Positions 6,380 through 14,465 of a stretch of DNA of 19,050 nucleotides are shown here, piece after piece. Every line of letters begins with the position of its first letter. Position 1 is the stretch's first letter. The DNA comes from Turicibacter sp. Its GTDB lineage: Bacteria > Bacillota > Bacilli > MOL361 > Turicibacteraceae. Below the pieces are notes generated by a model. It saw nothing but the letters and a program-made list of their open reading frames with translations, did not search any database and was not told where the DNA came from. The translations under genes were made by a program, and so were the position numbers. The stretch spans positions 1 through 19,050 of the forward strand of contig JAUMTV010000064.1 in assembly GCA_030531025.1 (NCBI GenBank). The letters are read 5' to 3'.

Positions 6380-7954
6380 ATGAAGACTTTACAACGAATT
6401 GGTAAAGCATTTATGGTTCCAGTTGCCTTATTACCAATCGCCGGATTGTTATTAGGAATTGGGGCGTCAATGCAACAATCACTTTTAAACTATTTACCAT
6501 TTTTAGAAAGTGATTTTTGGCAAACTGTTGCGGCAGTGATGAATAATGCTGGTGATATTGTTTTTGCAAATTTACCGTTATTGTTCGCCATTGGGGTTGC
6601 ATCAGGACTAACTGGTGATAAAGGAGTAGCTGCCTTAGCTTCAACGGTTGGTTTCTTAATTATGAACGTAGTAATCGGTGTGTTTATGCCTGAGACATTA
6701 CCAGAAAAATTGTATGCAAATGTATTAGGTATTGATACTTTACAGACATCAGTTTTTGGTGGGGTTATTATCGGTTTATTAACAGCTTATTTATATAATA
6801 AGTTTTATAATGTTAAGTTCCCTGATTTTCTTTCCTTTTTTGCAGGAGCACGATTTGTTCCTATTATTACAGCTTTAGCTTCAATTGTTGTTGGGGTCTT
6901 ATTAGCCTATATTTGGCCTCCAATTGGAAGTTTAATTGCTAGCTTTGGAAATATTGTTGCCACTGAAGGAACAAACCCTCTTTATATTTGGATTTATGGA
7001 ATTGCAGATCGTGCCTTGATTCCATTTGGCTTACATCATGTCTTTTATTTCCCTCTTTGGTATACAGAAGCAGGAGGAATTTATACATCTATTGATGGAG
7101 TCGTTGCAATGGGAGATCAACGTATTTGGTTCCAACAATTATCAGATTTTTCAAATTACGGATACCAAGCAATGGTTGAAAATGTCCAAGCTCAAGGTGC
7201 AACTTTAGCTGGGCGCTTTATGACAGGAAAATATCCATTTATGATTTTCGGACTACCTGCTGCGGCTTATGCAATGTATCAAGAAGCAGCGCCTGAACGT
7301 AAAAAAATCGTAGGTGGGTTATTATTATCTGCTGGATTAACGTCAGCTTTAACAGGGATTACGGAGCCAATTGAGTTCACTTTCTTATTTGTTGCGCCTA
7401 TTTTATTTGCTGTTCATGCTATTTTAGCTGGCTTATCATTTATGTTAATGTATCTATTCAATGTGCATGTGGGAATGACATTTTCAGGTGGATTAATTGA
7501 CTTAGTTGTATATGGAATTTTACCTGGAAATGAATTCACAAATTGGATACGAATCATTTTAGTTGGAATTTTCTATGCGCCACTTTATTACTTTATCTTC
7601 CGATTTGCGATACGACGCTTTAATTTACCAACACCAGGCCGTGGAGAATCAGAAGATAAATTAGTATCTAAAGAAGATTATCAGACATCAAAGACAATGT
7701 CACGTAATGAAAAGCCAGTTGCTATCTTAACTGCATTAGGTGGTGCAGCCAATATTGATACATTAGATGCATGTATGTCACGCTTACGTGTTTCAGTACA
7801 TGATATTGATGAAGTTGATCAATTAAAAATTAAAGAATTAGGAGCTTCTGGAATTTTTGTCTCAGGAAATAATCTACAGGCTATCTTTGGAACGACATCA
7901 GATCAGCTCAAATCACAAATTGAAGAGATTATACATGAAGAGTCAAAAAAATAA
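6380..7954 (+). CDS. ptsG: PTS glucose-type permease EIICB
   Basis: This membrane permease takes up glucose (or a closely related hexose) and phosphorylates it. Residues 1-410 are the EIIC channel with about ten hydrophobic segments and the signature GITEPIEF (326-333), plus GRFMTGKYPFMIFGLPAAA (278-296), typical of glucose/N-acetylglucosamine permeases. A linker (415-445) leads to EIIB (about 446-524), whose phosphorylated Cys is Cys465 in LDACMSRLRV; many glucose EIIB domains have a Thr where this one has Ser467. No EIIA domain is fused; the next gene supplies it. The start follows AAAGGAG. The following EIIA, HPr and EI genes support a general glucose PTS. N-acetylglucosamine or a mixed substrate cannot be ruled out from sequence alone. 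Confidence 0.92.
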   Translation: MKTLQRIGKAFMVPVALLPIAGLLLGIGASMQQSLLNYLPFLESDFWQTVAAVMNNAGDIVFANLPLLFAIGVASGLTGDKGVAALASTVGFLIMNVVIGVFMPETLPEKLYANVLGIDTLQTSVFGGVIIGLLTAYLYNKFYNVKFPDFLSFFAGARFVPIITALASIVVGVLLAYIWPPIGSLIASFGNIVATEGTNPLYIWIYGIADRALIPFGLHHVFYFPLWYTEAGGIYTSIDGVVAMGDQRIWFQQLSDFSNYGYQAMVENVQAQGATLAGRFMTGKYPFMIFGLPAAAYAMYQEAAPERKKIVGGLLLSAGLTSALTGITEPIEFTFLFVAPILFAVHAILAGLSFMLMYLFNVHVGMTFSGGLIDLVVYGILPGNEFTNWIRIILVGIFYAPLYYFIFRFAIRRFNLPTPGRGESEDKLVSKEDYQTSKTMSRNEKPVAILTALGGAANIDTLDACMSRLRVSVHDIDEVDQLKIKELGASGIFVSGNNLQAIFGTTSDQLKSQIEEIIHEESKK

Positions 7955-8047
7955 GTAAAAAATAATAAAAATGATAAATTAAACCAAATGTTAGCGTTAT
8001 TTTTTTAAAAAATACAATTTACATCTATATTTGTTGAAAAAAAACAC

Positions 8048-8053
8048 TATAAT
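8048..8053 (+). promoter_or_regulatory. -10 element for crr
   Basis: A perfect TATAAT lies 28 bases before the crr start codon. The -35 at the matching spacing is poor (CTATAT), so an activator or read-through from ptsG may matter. Confidence 0.45.
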
Positions 8054-8081
8054 AGATATGAAAGATATTAGGAGGTGCACC

Positions 8082-8585
8082 ATGGGAATTTTTGACGCAT
8101 TCAAAAACTTATTCAATAAGAAAGCTGAAGAACCAAAAAAAGGAATCTTCGCACCTATTTCTGGTACATTATTACCAATTAGCGAAGTTCCAGACCCAGT
8201 ATTCAGCCAAAAAATGATGGGAGACGGATTTGCTATTGAACCGACTGAAGGTAAAGTTTACTCTCCAGTAACAGGTAAAGTATTAAATGTTTTCCCAACA
8301 AAACATGCAGTAGCATTAGAATCTAACGAAGGACATGAAATCTTAATTCACTTCGGTATGGACACTGTTACATTAAAAGGTGAAGGATTCACTGCTCATG
8401 TTGGTGAAGGAGATGCAGTAACACCTGATACTTTATTATTATCAGTTGACTTAGATGCTGTACGTCCAAAAGTACCATCATTAGTAACACCAGTTGTTTT
8501 CACAAACTTAGGTGAAAAAACAATTGAGTTAAAGAAAACTGGATCAGTAACACACGGTGAAGCTGATATTTTAGAAATTAAATAA
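8082..8585 (+). CDS. crr: PTS glucose EIIA component
   Basis: A 167-residue soluble cytoplasmic phosphocarrier that receives phosphate from HPr and hands it to the EIIB domain of the preceding permease. The start at 8082 is fixed by AGGAGG 6 bases upstream; an in-frame ATG at 8031 has none. After a short amphipathic N-terminus ([13 protein letters not shown]) comes the EIIA-Glc fold: [19 protein letters not shown], then the two active-site histidines His75 (TKHAV) and His90 ([10 protein letters not shown], the phosphorylated one), and GHEILIHFG characteristic of the family. The N-terminal helix resembles the membrane-docking tail of E. coli EIIA-Glc. It is 127 bases after ptsG, has its own -10, and precedes ptsH by 86 bases with no terminator between. 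The product call is very sure. Confidence 0.95.
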   Translation: MGIFDAFKNLFNKKAEEPKKGIFAPISGTLLPISEVPDPVFSQKMMGDGFAIEPTEGKVYSPVTGKVLNVFPTKHAVALESNEGHEILIHFGMDTVTLKGEGFTAHVGEGDAVTPDTLLLSVDLDAVRPKVPSLVTPVVFTNLGEKTIELKKTGSVTHGEADILEIK

Positions 8586-8603
8586 ATTTGTGAAGTATAT
8601 AAC

Positions 8604-8632
8604 TTGATTTTTAATGTTTGAAGCGATAAAAT
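8604..8632 (+). promoter_or_regulatory. Promoter for ptsH
   Basis: TTGATT (8604-8609), a 17-base spacer and TAAAAT (8627-8632). It lies between crr and ptsH, so HPr can be made independently of the permease genes. Confidence 0.65.
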
Positions 8633-8671
8633 AAACATAGAAAATCACTATCAAAAGAGGAGCGATTATCG

Positions 8672-8935
8672 ATGGAAAAAATTTTCAAAATTACAGATGA
8701 AACTGGATTACATGCTCGTCCTGCTACAGTATTAGTAAATACAGCTAGCAAATTCAACTCAGAAATCTCATTAACATACCGTGACAAAAAAGTTAACTTA
8801 AAATCAATCATGGGGGTTATGTCTTTAGGAATCCAACAAGGTGCTGAGATCACTATCTCTGCTGAAGGTGATGATGCTGAAGCAGCAATCGCAGCTTTAA
8901 CAGAAACTATCACTACTCAAGGATTAGGTGAATAA
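8672..8935 (+). CDS. ptsH: Phosphocarrier protein HPr
   Basis: An 87-residue cytoplasmic protein that carries phosphate from EI to the sugar-specific EIIA proteins. The PEP-dependent site is His14 in TGLHARPAT, and the regulatory serine is Ser45 in [12 protein letters not shown], the target of HPr kinase in Bacillota. Presence of both sites implies a catabolite-control role with CcpA as well as sugar transport. Numbering is one lower than usual because of a residue missing at the N-terminus. AGAGGAG precedes the start. It has its own promoter and a strong terminator directly after, so it is separated from ptsI, unlike the usual ptsHI operon of many Bacillota. Confidence 0.98.
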   Translation: MEKIFKITDETGLHARPATVLVNTASKFNSEISLTYRDKKVNLKSIMGVMSLGIQQGAEITISAEGDDAEAAIAALTETITTQGLGE

Positions 8936-8958
8936 TACTTATCTAATTTAGATACAAT

Positions 8959-8982
8959 AGTACTGGGAAACCAGTACTTTTT
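8959..8982 (+). terminator. Rho-independent terminator between ptsH and ptsI
   Basis: AGTACTGG (8959-8966), a GAAA tetraloop and CCAGTACT (8971-8978), then a T run. The stem is perfect. Confidence 0.92.
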
Positions 8983-9020
8983 GTTTGCCTAAAATTTAAA
9001 TAAGAATGTGACAAATAAAC

Positions 9021-9040
9021 ATATGTAACAGTTTACATAT
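9021..9040. promoter_or_regulatory. Perfect inverted repeat upstream of ptsI, candidate operator
   Basis: ATATGTAA, spacer CAGT, then TTACATAT: an exact 8-bp dyad centred about 50 bases before the likely ptsI start point, just upstream of the -35. This position suits an activator site. I do not recognise it as a cre, Rex or TnrA/GlnR site. Confidence 0.5.
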
Positions 9041-9049
9041 AAAAGGCTA

Positions 9050-9077
9050 TTGTGTAACGATTTTAATCTGTTATAAT
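9050..9077 (+). promoter_or_regulatory. Promoter for ptsI
   Basis: TTGTGT (9050-9055), a 16-base spacer and a perfect TATAAT (9072-9077) preceded by TGT, an extended -10. It gives ptsI independent expression from ptsH. Confidence 0.75.
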
Positions 9078-9118
9078 AATTAGGTATATAACCATTAAAT
9101 AATGAAAGGGGTAGCATT

Positions 9119-10828
9119 GTGAACATTAAAGGTATCGCAGCGTCAAATGGTATTGCAATCGCAAAAGCATTTAAATTAATTGAACCAGAATTAACAGTAG
9201 TTAAAACTACAATTACAGATGTAGAGTCAGAAATTAATCTATATAAAGAAGCTTTAGTTAAAACAACTGAAGAGTTACAAAAAATTAAAGTAAAAGCAGC
9301 ACAAAACTTAAGTGAAGAAGAAGCAGCAGTATTTGATGCTCACATCAATATGGCAAATGACCCTGAGTTATTAAGCCAAACAACAGATAAAATTAAATCT
9401 GAAAGCGTTAATGCATCTTATGCATTTGATGAAGTTTCAAATATGTTCATCATGATGTTTGAAAGCATGGATAATGAATATTTCCGTGAGCGTGCAGCAG
9501 ATATTAAAGATATTAAAAAACGTATCTTAGCACATTTATTAGGTGTTAAAGTTAATGATCCTAGTACAATCGATGAGCAAGTAGTTATCATTGCTGAAGA
9601 CTTAACACCATCTGATACAGCTCAATTAGATCGTAACTTTGTTAAAGGATTTGCAACTAATATCGGAGGACGTACATCTCACTCTGCTATTATGGCACGT
9701 TCTTTAGAAATCCCAGCGGTAGTTGGAACAAAAACAATCTTAGAAGATGTTAAAGATGGAGATATGATCATCTTAGACGGATTAGAAGGAAATGTTATTG
9801 TTAACCCATCTGCTGAGCAAGTTGCTCATTATGAAGAAGTAGCCAAAGCATACGAAGCTCAAAAAGCTGAATGGGCTAAATTAAAAAATGAAAAAACAGT
9901 TTCTAAAGATGGGCAACACGTTGAGTTAGCAGCAAATATCGGAACACCTAAAGATGTTGAAGGTGTTTTAGCTAACGGTGGAGAAGCAGTTGGTTTATAC
10001 CGTACTGAATTCTTATACATGGGGCGTGACAACTTCCCAACTGAAGAAGAGCAATTTGAAGCATATAAAGCTGTATTAGAAGCAATGGGAGATAAACCAG
10101 TGGTTGTTCGTACATTAGACATTGGTGGAGATAAAGAATTACCATACTTACATTTACCAAAAGAAATGAACCCATTCTTAGGATACCGTGCAATCCGTTT
10201 ATGTTTAGATGATACTGATTTATTCCGTACTCAATTACGTGCTTTATTACGTGCAAGTGCCTACGGAAAATTACGTATCATGTTCCCAATGATTGCAACA
10301 TTAAATGAGTTCCGTTCAGCAAAAGCTTTATTATTAGAAGAAAAAGCTAAATTAGTTGCTGAAGGTGTAACAGTTTCTGAAGAAATCGAAGTTGGTATGA
10401 TGGTTGAAATCCCATCTGCAGCAGTATTAGCTGACCAATTCGCTAAAGAAGTTGACTTCTTCTCAATCGGTACAAATGACTTAATCCAATATACAATGGC
10501 TGCTGACCGTATGAACGAAAAAGTTTCATACTTATACCAACCATATAACCCAAGTATTTTACGTTTAGTAAAAATGGTTATTGATGCAGCACACAAAGAA
10601 GGTAAATGGACTGGAATGTGTGGAGAAATGGCAGGAGATCAAACAGCTATTCCATTATTATTAGGATTAGGATTAGATGAGTTCTCAATGTCAGCAACTT
10701 CAATTTTACCTGCTCGTTCATTAATCAGCAAATTATCAAAAGCTGAAATGGCAGATTTAGCAGCTGAAGCATTAAATAAATCAACTGTTGAAGAAGTTAT
10801 CGAGTTAGTTGAAAGCATTCAAAAATAA
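9119..10828 (+). CDS. ptsI: Phosphoenolpyruvate-protein phosphotransferase (Enzyme I)
   Basis: Enzyme I takes phosphate from phosphoenolpyruvate onto a histidine and passes it to HPr, the first step of all PTS sugar uptake. It has 569 residues, the normal length. The N-terminal HPr-binding helical region is followed by the active-site segment [18 protein letters not shown] with His188, then the PEP-binding TIM barrel with [19 protein letters not shown], a [14 protein letters not shown] segment and the catalytic Cys loop GMCGEMAGD. The start is a GTG at 9119 with AAAGGGG 9 bases upstream. It lies after ptsH but has its own promoter, with an inverted repeat upstream and a terminator downstream. 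Nothing about the protein looks unusual; the separate transcription unit is the odd feature. Confidence 0.98.
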   Translation: MNIKGIAASNGIAIAKAFKLIEPELTVVKTTITDVESEINLYKEALVKTTEELQKIKVKAAQNLSEEEAAVFDAHINMANDPELLSQTTDKIKSESVNASYAFDEVSNMFIMMFESMDNEYFRERAADIKDIKKRILAHLLGVKVNDPSTIDEQVVIIAEDLTPSDTAQLDRNFVKGFATNIGGRTSHSAIMARSLEIPAVVGTKTILEDVKDGDMIILDGLEGNVIVNPSAEQVAHYEEVAKAYEAQKAEWAKLKNEKTVSKDGQHVELAANIGTPKDVEGVLANGGEAVGLYRTEFLYMGRDNFPTEEEQFEAYKAVLEAMGDKPVVVRTLDIGGDKELPYLHLPKEMNPFLGYRAIRLCLDDTDLFRTQLRALLRASAYGKLRIMFPMIATLNEFRSAKALLLEEKAKLVAEGVTVSEEIEVGMMVEIPSAAVLADQFAKEVDFFSIGTNDLIQYTMAADRMNEKVSYLYQPYNPSILRLVKMVIDAAHKEGKWTGMCGEMAGDQTAIPLLLGLGLDEFSMSATSILPARSLISKLSKAEMADLAAEALNKSTVEEVIELVESIQK

Positions 10829-10836
10829 TAATTTAT

Positions 10837-10868
10837 AAAGTGTGAAGATTTTCTTCACACTTTTTTTA
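10837..10868 (+). terminator. Rho-independent terminator of ptsI
   Basis: AAAGTGTGAAGA (10837-10848), loop TTT, and TCTTCACACTTT (10852-10863), a perfect 12-bp stem followed by T residues. Confidence 0.93.
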
Positions 10869-10944
10869 TTTGCTCATTAACTGCAATAATTGTTACTTAT
10901 AAATCACATAATAAGAGAGAAGTTTATATGAAAAGAGTTGAAAG

Positions 10945-11733
10945 ATGATGAGAAATTTATTATTTAATTTCAAGTTAAATAAAAGTTCGCATGCAGTTAG
11001 GCTTTTAATTAGTGCTGTCATATTATTTTCTTCATTATTGATTGAAACAGTCAGTAGCCAAGCAGCAACTGTTGATGATAGAATTGAGAACTTTATATAT
11101 AATGATCCTAAACCTGAAAAAACAGTCTATTTAACGTTTGATGATGGACCTTCTAAGTATACATTAGAAATTCTTAATTTATTAGAGGAGCTAGATGTTC
11201 CAGCAATTTTCTTTGTTATTGGTGAAAATTTAGAAATTCTCCCAAATGCAGAAGAAAGTTTAAAGGAAGTTATTCATAGGGGACATTATATTGGATTACA
11301 TAGTATGACGCATGATATGGATAAATTATATAATGCCCCAGATGCCCCTCAAAATTTTGTGAATGAGATGTTAGAAGTACGAGATAAAATTAAAGAGTTA
11401 ACTGGTGGATTTGAAAGTCATTTATGTCGACCCCCTTATGGAGGAAAAACACATTTTAAACCAGGACATTATAAAGCATTAGAAGAAGCAGGAATTGAGT
11501 GTATCGACTGGAATGTTGATTCATTAGATTGGGCAAAATCAAGTTCAGATCAAATTTTTAATCAAGTTGTATCAGATTTAAAACGTAGTCAATATCCAAA
11601 TGAAGTCGTCTTATTATTTCATGAAAAGAAACTAACATTAGAAGTTTTACCCCGTGTCATTGAATATTATCGTGATCTTGGTTATGTTTTTATGCCTTAT
11701 TATGAAGGGCAAGAGTTTGATTGTTTAAAATAA
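10945..11733 (+). CDS. Secreted polysaccharide deacetylase (NodB domain), copy 1
   Basis: A 262-residue NodB/CE4-family deacetylase, likely acting on peptidoglycan or another cell-wall N-acetyl sugar outside the membrane. Residues 18-40 form a signal peptide, with possible cleavage near SQA-A. All five family motifs are visible: TFDDGPS (64-70) with the catalytic and metal Asp, HSMTHD (His119, His123), CRPPYG (Arg162), DWNVDSLDW (188-196) and LLFHEK (His226). The usual HD at motif 5 is HEK here, as in the neighbouring paralogue. The ribosome site is poor, and a six-codon frame (MKRVER, 10928-10948) ends over the start ATG, so coupling is possible. An ATG directly follows at 10948 as an alternative start. 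The substrate is not known from the sequence. Confidence 0.9.
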   Translation: MMRNLLFNFKLNKSSHAVRLLISAVILFSSLLIETVSSQAATVDDRIENFIYNDPKPEKTVYLTFDDGPSKYTLEILNLLEELDVPAIFFVIGENLEILPNAEESLKEVIHRGHYIGLHSMTHDMDKLYNAPDAPQNFVNEMLEVRDKIKELTGGFESHLCRPPYGGKTHFKPGHYKALEEAGIECIDWNVDSLDWAKSSSDQIFNQVVSDLKRSQYPNEVVLLFHEKKLTLEVLPRVIEYYRDLGYVFMPYYEGQEFDCLK

Positions 11734-11754
11734 AACATCGCTTTTATTATAGAT

Positions 11755-11800
11755 AAAAAGGAAGTACATTAATCCATATATTCCCTTTTATTTTTGTAGA
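11755..11800 (+). terminator. Weak terminator between the two deacetylase genes
   Basis: AAAAGG near 11756 can pair with CCTTTT near 11784-11789, followed by ATTTTTG. The loop is long and the stem short, so this is tentative. Confidence 0.3.
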
Positions 11801-11841
11801 ATAATGTTGAATTTTCGAATGCATTTTAACTATTAGTATTG

Positions 11842-11847
11842 TATAAT
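11842..11847 (+). promoter_or_regulatory. -10 element of deacetylase copy 2
   Basis: A perfect TATAAT lies 31 bases before the GTG start. No -35 of good quality is at the expected spacing. Confidence 0.45.
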
Positions 11848-11878
11848 TAAAACAAATATAACAGATGGAGGGAATATA

Positions 11879-12742
11879 GTGGCAAGACAACAGTATTATT
11901 CAAATTATGGTAGTTATGGTCGTCGCAACCGAATGAAACCACGTTTTTATGTGATTTTTACATTTGTTGCCTTTCTACTTGTTGTTGGATGTTTTAGTTT
12001 TAATATTTTTCAACAAGTTCATAGTTTAAGTGTAGCAACGGTTGAACCGACTTATTTGAATTTTGAGCCGATTTCAACAGTGAGCAGTTGGCACAATAAA
12101 GAAGTGAAATTTGTTTATTTGACGTTCGACGATGGACCGTCTCGAAATACGAATGAGATATTAGACATTTTAGATAGTCATGATATAAAAGGAACATTCT
12201 TTGTTTTAGGTTCTGCCATTGATAGTTATGGCGGATCAAAAGATGTCTTAAAGAGAATGGCAAGTACGGGTCATTATATTGGAATGCATTCAATGACACA
12301 TGATTATGCACATTTATATAGCGATGAAAATGCCGCACAAAATTTTGCTGCTGAAATACTAGAAGAACAAGCATTAATTAAAGAAATTACAGGTGGATTT
12401 GTTAGTGAGTTATGTCGCGCCCCATATGGAACTGGTGGAACATTTACAGATGCTCATGTTGAGGAGTTAAATAAGATTGGCATTAAGTGTTGGGACTGGG
12501 ATGTCGATTCACTAGATTGGGAGTCAAAAGCAACCCTTAATAGCATTATGGAAAATATTGAATACTGTATGAAGCTTTGGAACTATCCAACCCATACGGT
12601 GGTATTGTTCCATGAAAAAGATATCACAGTTGAAGTATTACCAAAGGTTATTCAATATTATGAAGATTTAGGATATGAATTTTTACCATATAATCCAGAT
12701 ACTCATATAGTGAAAAATCTATTTGGTAGTGATAACTTATAG
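11879..12742 (+). CDS. Membrane-anchored polysaccharide deacetylase (NodB domain), copy 2
   Basis: A 287-residue paralogue of the preceding gene. It starts with GTG at 11879, with GGAGGG 7 bases upstream. The N-terminus is a Tyr/Arg-rich cytoplasmic tail (1-21) followed by one membrane segment (about 22-43), so it should be a type II anchored protein with the enzyme outside. NodB motifs: TFDDGPS (82-88), HSMTHD (His137, His141), CRAPYG (Arg180), DWDVDSLDW (206-214) and VLFHEK (His245). The copies share long stretches such as GHYIG-HSMTHD and E-LP-VI-YY-DLGY, pointing to duplication. It has its own -10, and the next gene starts 17 bases downstream, so the two probably form an operon. Cell-wall N-deacetylation (lysozyme resistance or spore cortex maturation) is likely, but not resolved. 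Confidence 0.91.
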   Translation: MARQQYYSNYGSYGRRNRMKPRFYVIFTFVAFLLVVGCFSFNIFQQVHSLSVATVEPTYLNFEPISTVSSWHNKEVKFVYLTFDDGPSRNTNEILDILDSHDIKGTFFVLGSAIDSYGGSKDVLKRMASTGHYIGMHSMTHDYAHLYSDENAAQNFAAEILEEQALIKEITGGFVSELCRAPYGTGGTFTDAHVEELNKIGIKCWDWDVDSLDWESKATLNSIMENIEYCMKLWNYPTHTVVLFHEKDITVEVLPKVIQYYEDLGYEFLPYNPDTHIVKNLFGSDNL

Positions 12743-12759
12743 GAAGGGGGATATTATTA

Positions 12760-13443
12760 ATGCGTAAACCTTTTTTACCGTTACTAATCATAGGATTAAT
12801 TGCTGCTGTTGGGATGTACTTTGCTTTGACATATAAGTTTCCTGAAGTTGAGGCTTTCCAGTTTTATCAGCGAATTGATCAGAACATCGTTTCATGTGAA
12901 AAAAAATCACCTGAGACATTAGAAGTAAATTTAAATGCGTTACAAGAGGCTACACGCCAGCTAATCTTAACAGGACAAACCTATGACGGTAGCCAGGATG
13001 TAACAGAGCAATTGAATAACTTTAATAACGAATATGAAGTGTTAAAAGGTTACACATCAGAGGTTGTAACCTGTATGAATAGCGACCTTGAACAAATTAA
13101 TTTTGATAAAGCAAAATCAACTTTATCAAAACTTCCTGAAAATTTAGCTGCTCTAGGAGAACAAATGTTAGTTCTTCAACAAACACGTACAGAAAAGTTA
13201 GTAGGACTAAATAAGGAGTTACAAGTTTTATCAGAATCACTAGCAGACTTTGAAGAGATGTTCTATAATACAAAGACAAGTGAAGCCGTTCAATATTTCC
13301 AAAATATTAATGGGATTTTTATAACAATTGAAACGCTACATACAGAGTATATGAATTCGATTGAAGATTATTATGCATTGAAAACAAAGTACTATGAATC
13401 AATCGCAAATAAAGGTGTTTTAGACTACTTATTTAATAAATAA
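12760..13443 (+). CDS. Unknown membrane-anchored extracytoplasmic coiled-coil protein
   Basis: I do not recognise this family. The 227-residue product begins with a short positive N-terminus and one membrane segment (about 4-25). The remaining 200 residues are predicted to be outside the membrane and largely helical, with heptad-like Leu/Ile spacing (for example 55-75 and 130-165). Two cysteines (Cys46 and Cys84) could form a disulphide. There is no catalytic motif. AGGAAGGGGG precedes the start. It lies 17 bases after deacetylase copy 2 and ends in a strong terminator, so it is probably cotranscribed and could help position or regulate that enzyme at the envelope; this role is inferred only from position. 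Confidence 0.8.
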   Translation: MRKPFLPLLIIGLIAAVGMYFALTYKFPEVEAFQFYQRIDQNIVSCEKKSPETLEVNLNALQEATRQLILTGQTYDGSQDVTEQLNNFNNEYEVLKGYTSEVVTCMNSDLEQINFDKAKSTLSKLPENLAALGEQMLVLQQTRTEKLVGLNKELQVLSESLADFEEMFYNTKTSEAVQYFQNINGIFITIETLHTEYMNSIEDYYALKTKYYESIANKGVLDYLFNK

Positions 13444-13447
13444 ATTT

Positions 13448-13476
13448 AAGCTATGAATTTAATTCATAGCTTTTTT
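13448..13476 (+). terminator. Rho-independent terminator after the coiled-coil gene
   Basis: AAGCTATGAATT (13448-13459) and AATTCATAGCTT (13461-13472) are perfect arms around one base, followed by T residues. Confidence 0.92.
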
Positions 13477-13488
13477 CGAATTATGATA

Positions 13489-13497
13489 TGTTATAAT
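13489..13497 (+). promoter_or_regulatory. Extended -10 promoter of the beta-hydroxyacid dehydrogenase gene
   Basis: TGT followed by a perfect TATAAT (13492-13497), about 80 bases before the ATG. The -35 is not convincing. Confidence 0.55.
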
Positions 13498-13521
13498 TTA
13501 TAAAAGATTATAAATGATAGG

Positions 13522-13547
13522 CTAACTCTTAGTTAGTAGAGAGTTAG
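13522..13547 (+). promoter_or_regulatory. Leader hairpins upstream of the dehydrogenase gene
   Basis: CTAACTCT (13522-13529) pairs with AGAGTTAG (13540-13547). The same left arm can instead pair through CTAAC with the nearer GTTAG (13532-13536). The two forms exclude each other. There is no T run, so it could be an operator or an mRNA structure. Confidence 0.4.
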
Positions 13548-13577
13548 TTCATAATTTAAAAGAAAGAGGGGAATCGT

Positions 13578-14438
13578 ATGAAAATTGGATTTATCGGTAT
13601 TGGTGTCATGGGTGAATCTATGGCAGGACATCTATTAAAGGCAGGACATGATTTATACGTTTATAATCGAACAAAGAGTAAAGCTGATCGTATTGTTGCT
13701 GAAGGAGCAACTTGGTGCGAGGATGTAAAAAGTATTGCACGACAATGTGACTTAATTTTTACGATTATCGGCGTACCAGCGGATGTTGAGAGTGTTTATT
13801 TAAATGAAGATGGGCTTGTGAATCATACTAAAAAAGGAACTATTTTAGTTGATATGACAACGTCAACGCCAGATTTAGCTAAACGTATTTATGAAGCGGG
13901 AACTCAAAAAGGATTAAAATGTTTAGACGCTCCTGTTACAGGTGGTGATGTTGGTGCCAAAAATGGAACATTAACGATTATGGTTGGTGGTGATCAAGAA
14001 ACATTTAATGAAATATTACCAATCTTAGAGTTAATGGGAAAAACAATTGTTTACATGGGTGCTGCTGGTAGTGGACAGCATACGAAAATGGCAAATCAAA
14101 TTGCAATTGCTGGGGCAGCGATTGGGATGGTTGAGTCGTTAGCATACTCTAAGGGAGCAGGATTAGACTTAGAAACAGTTTTAAAAGCCATCACAAGTGG
14201 TTCAGCAGCAAGTTGGCAGTTAAGTAATATGGCGCCGCGTATTATAAATGATGACTTTAATCCAGGATTTTTTATTAAACATTTTATTAAAGATATGCGC
14301 ATTGCTTCGACTGAATCAAAAGCAATGGATGTAGACTTACCAGGACTTGATTTAGTTTTAAGTTTATATGAAGAATGCCAAAAATGCGAATTAGAAAATT
14401 GTGGAACACAAGCGTTATATAAATTATACGAAAAATAA
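13578..14438 (+). CDS. NAD(P)-dependent beta-hydroxyacid dehydrogenase (3-hydroxyisobutyrate dehydrogenase / YkwC-like)
   Basis: A 286-residue soluble oxidoreductase. The N-terminal Rossmann motif GFIGIGVMGESMAGHLL and VYNRTKSKA bind NAD(P). An Arg directly after the second strand suggests NADP preference, an inference only. The substrate motif DAPVTGGDVGAKNGTLTIMVGG (about 117-138) and the catalytic Lys in GSGQHTKMANQI (about 171) are intact, and the C-terminal all-helical domain is full length. The family includes 3-hydroxyisobutyrate, tartronate semialdehyde and succinic semialdehyde reductases; sequence motifs do not fix the substrate here. AGAGGGG precedes the ATG. It stands alone between its own promoter and a shared terminator, so neighbours give no metabolic hint. 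Confidence 0.92.
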   Translation: MKIGFIGIGVMGESMAGHLLKAGHDLYVYNRTKSKADRIVAEGATWCEDVKSIARQCDLIFTIIGVPADVESVYLNEDGLVNHTKKGTILVDMTTSTPDLAKRIYEAGTQKGLKCLDAPVTGGDVGAKNGTLTIMVGGDQETFNEILPILELMGKTIVYMGAAGSGQHTKMANQIAIAGAAIGMVESLAYSKGAGLDLETVLKAITSGSAASWQLSNMAPRIINDDFNPGFFIKHFIKDMRIASTESKAMDVDLPGLDLVLSLYEECQKCELENCGTQALYKLYEK

Positions 14439-14465
14439 AAGTAGACCAGTTTGGTCTACTTTTTT
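14437..14465. terminator. Bidirectional terminator between convergent genes
   Basis: AAAAGTAGACC (14437-14447), loop AGTTT, GGTCTACTTTT (14453-14463). T runs follow on both strands, so it serves the dehydrogenase gene and the convergent Tyr-rich protein gene. Confidence 0.93.

Noticed and set aside
7989..8002. Possible cre (CcpA) site between ptsG and crr
   Set aside because: TGTTAGCGTTATTT matches the consensus only partly, with mismatches in both arms.
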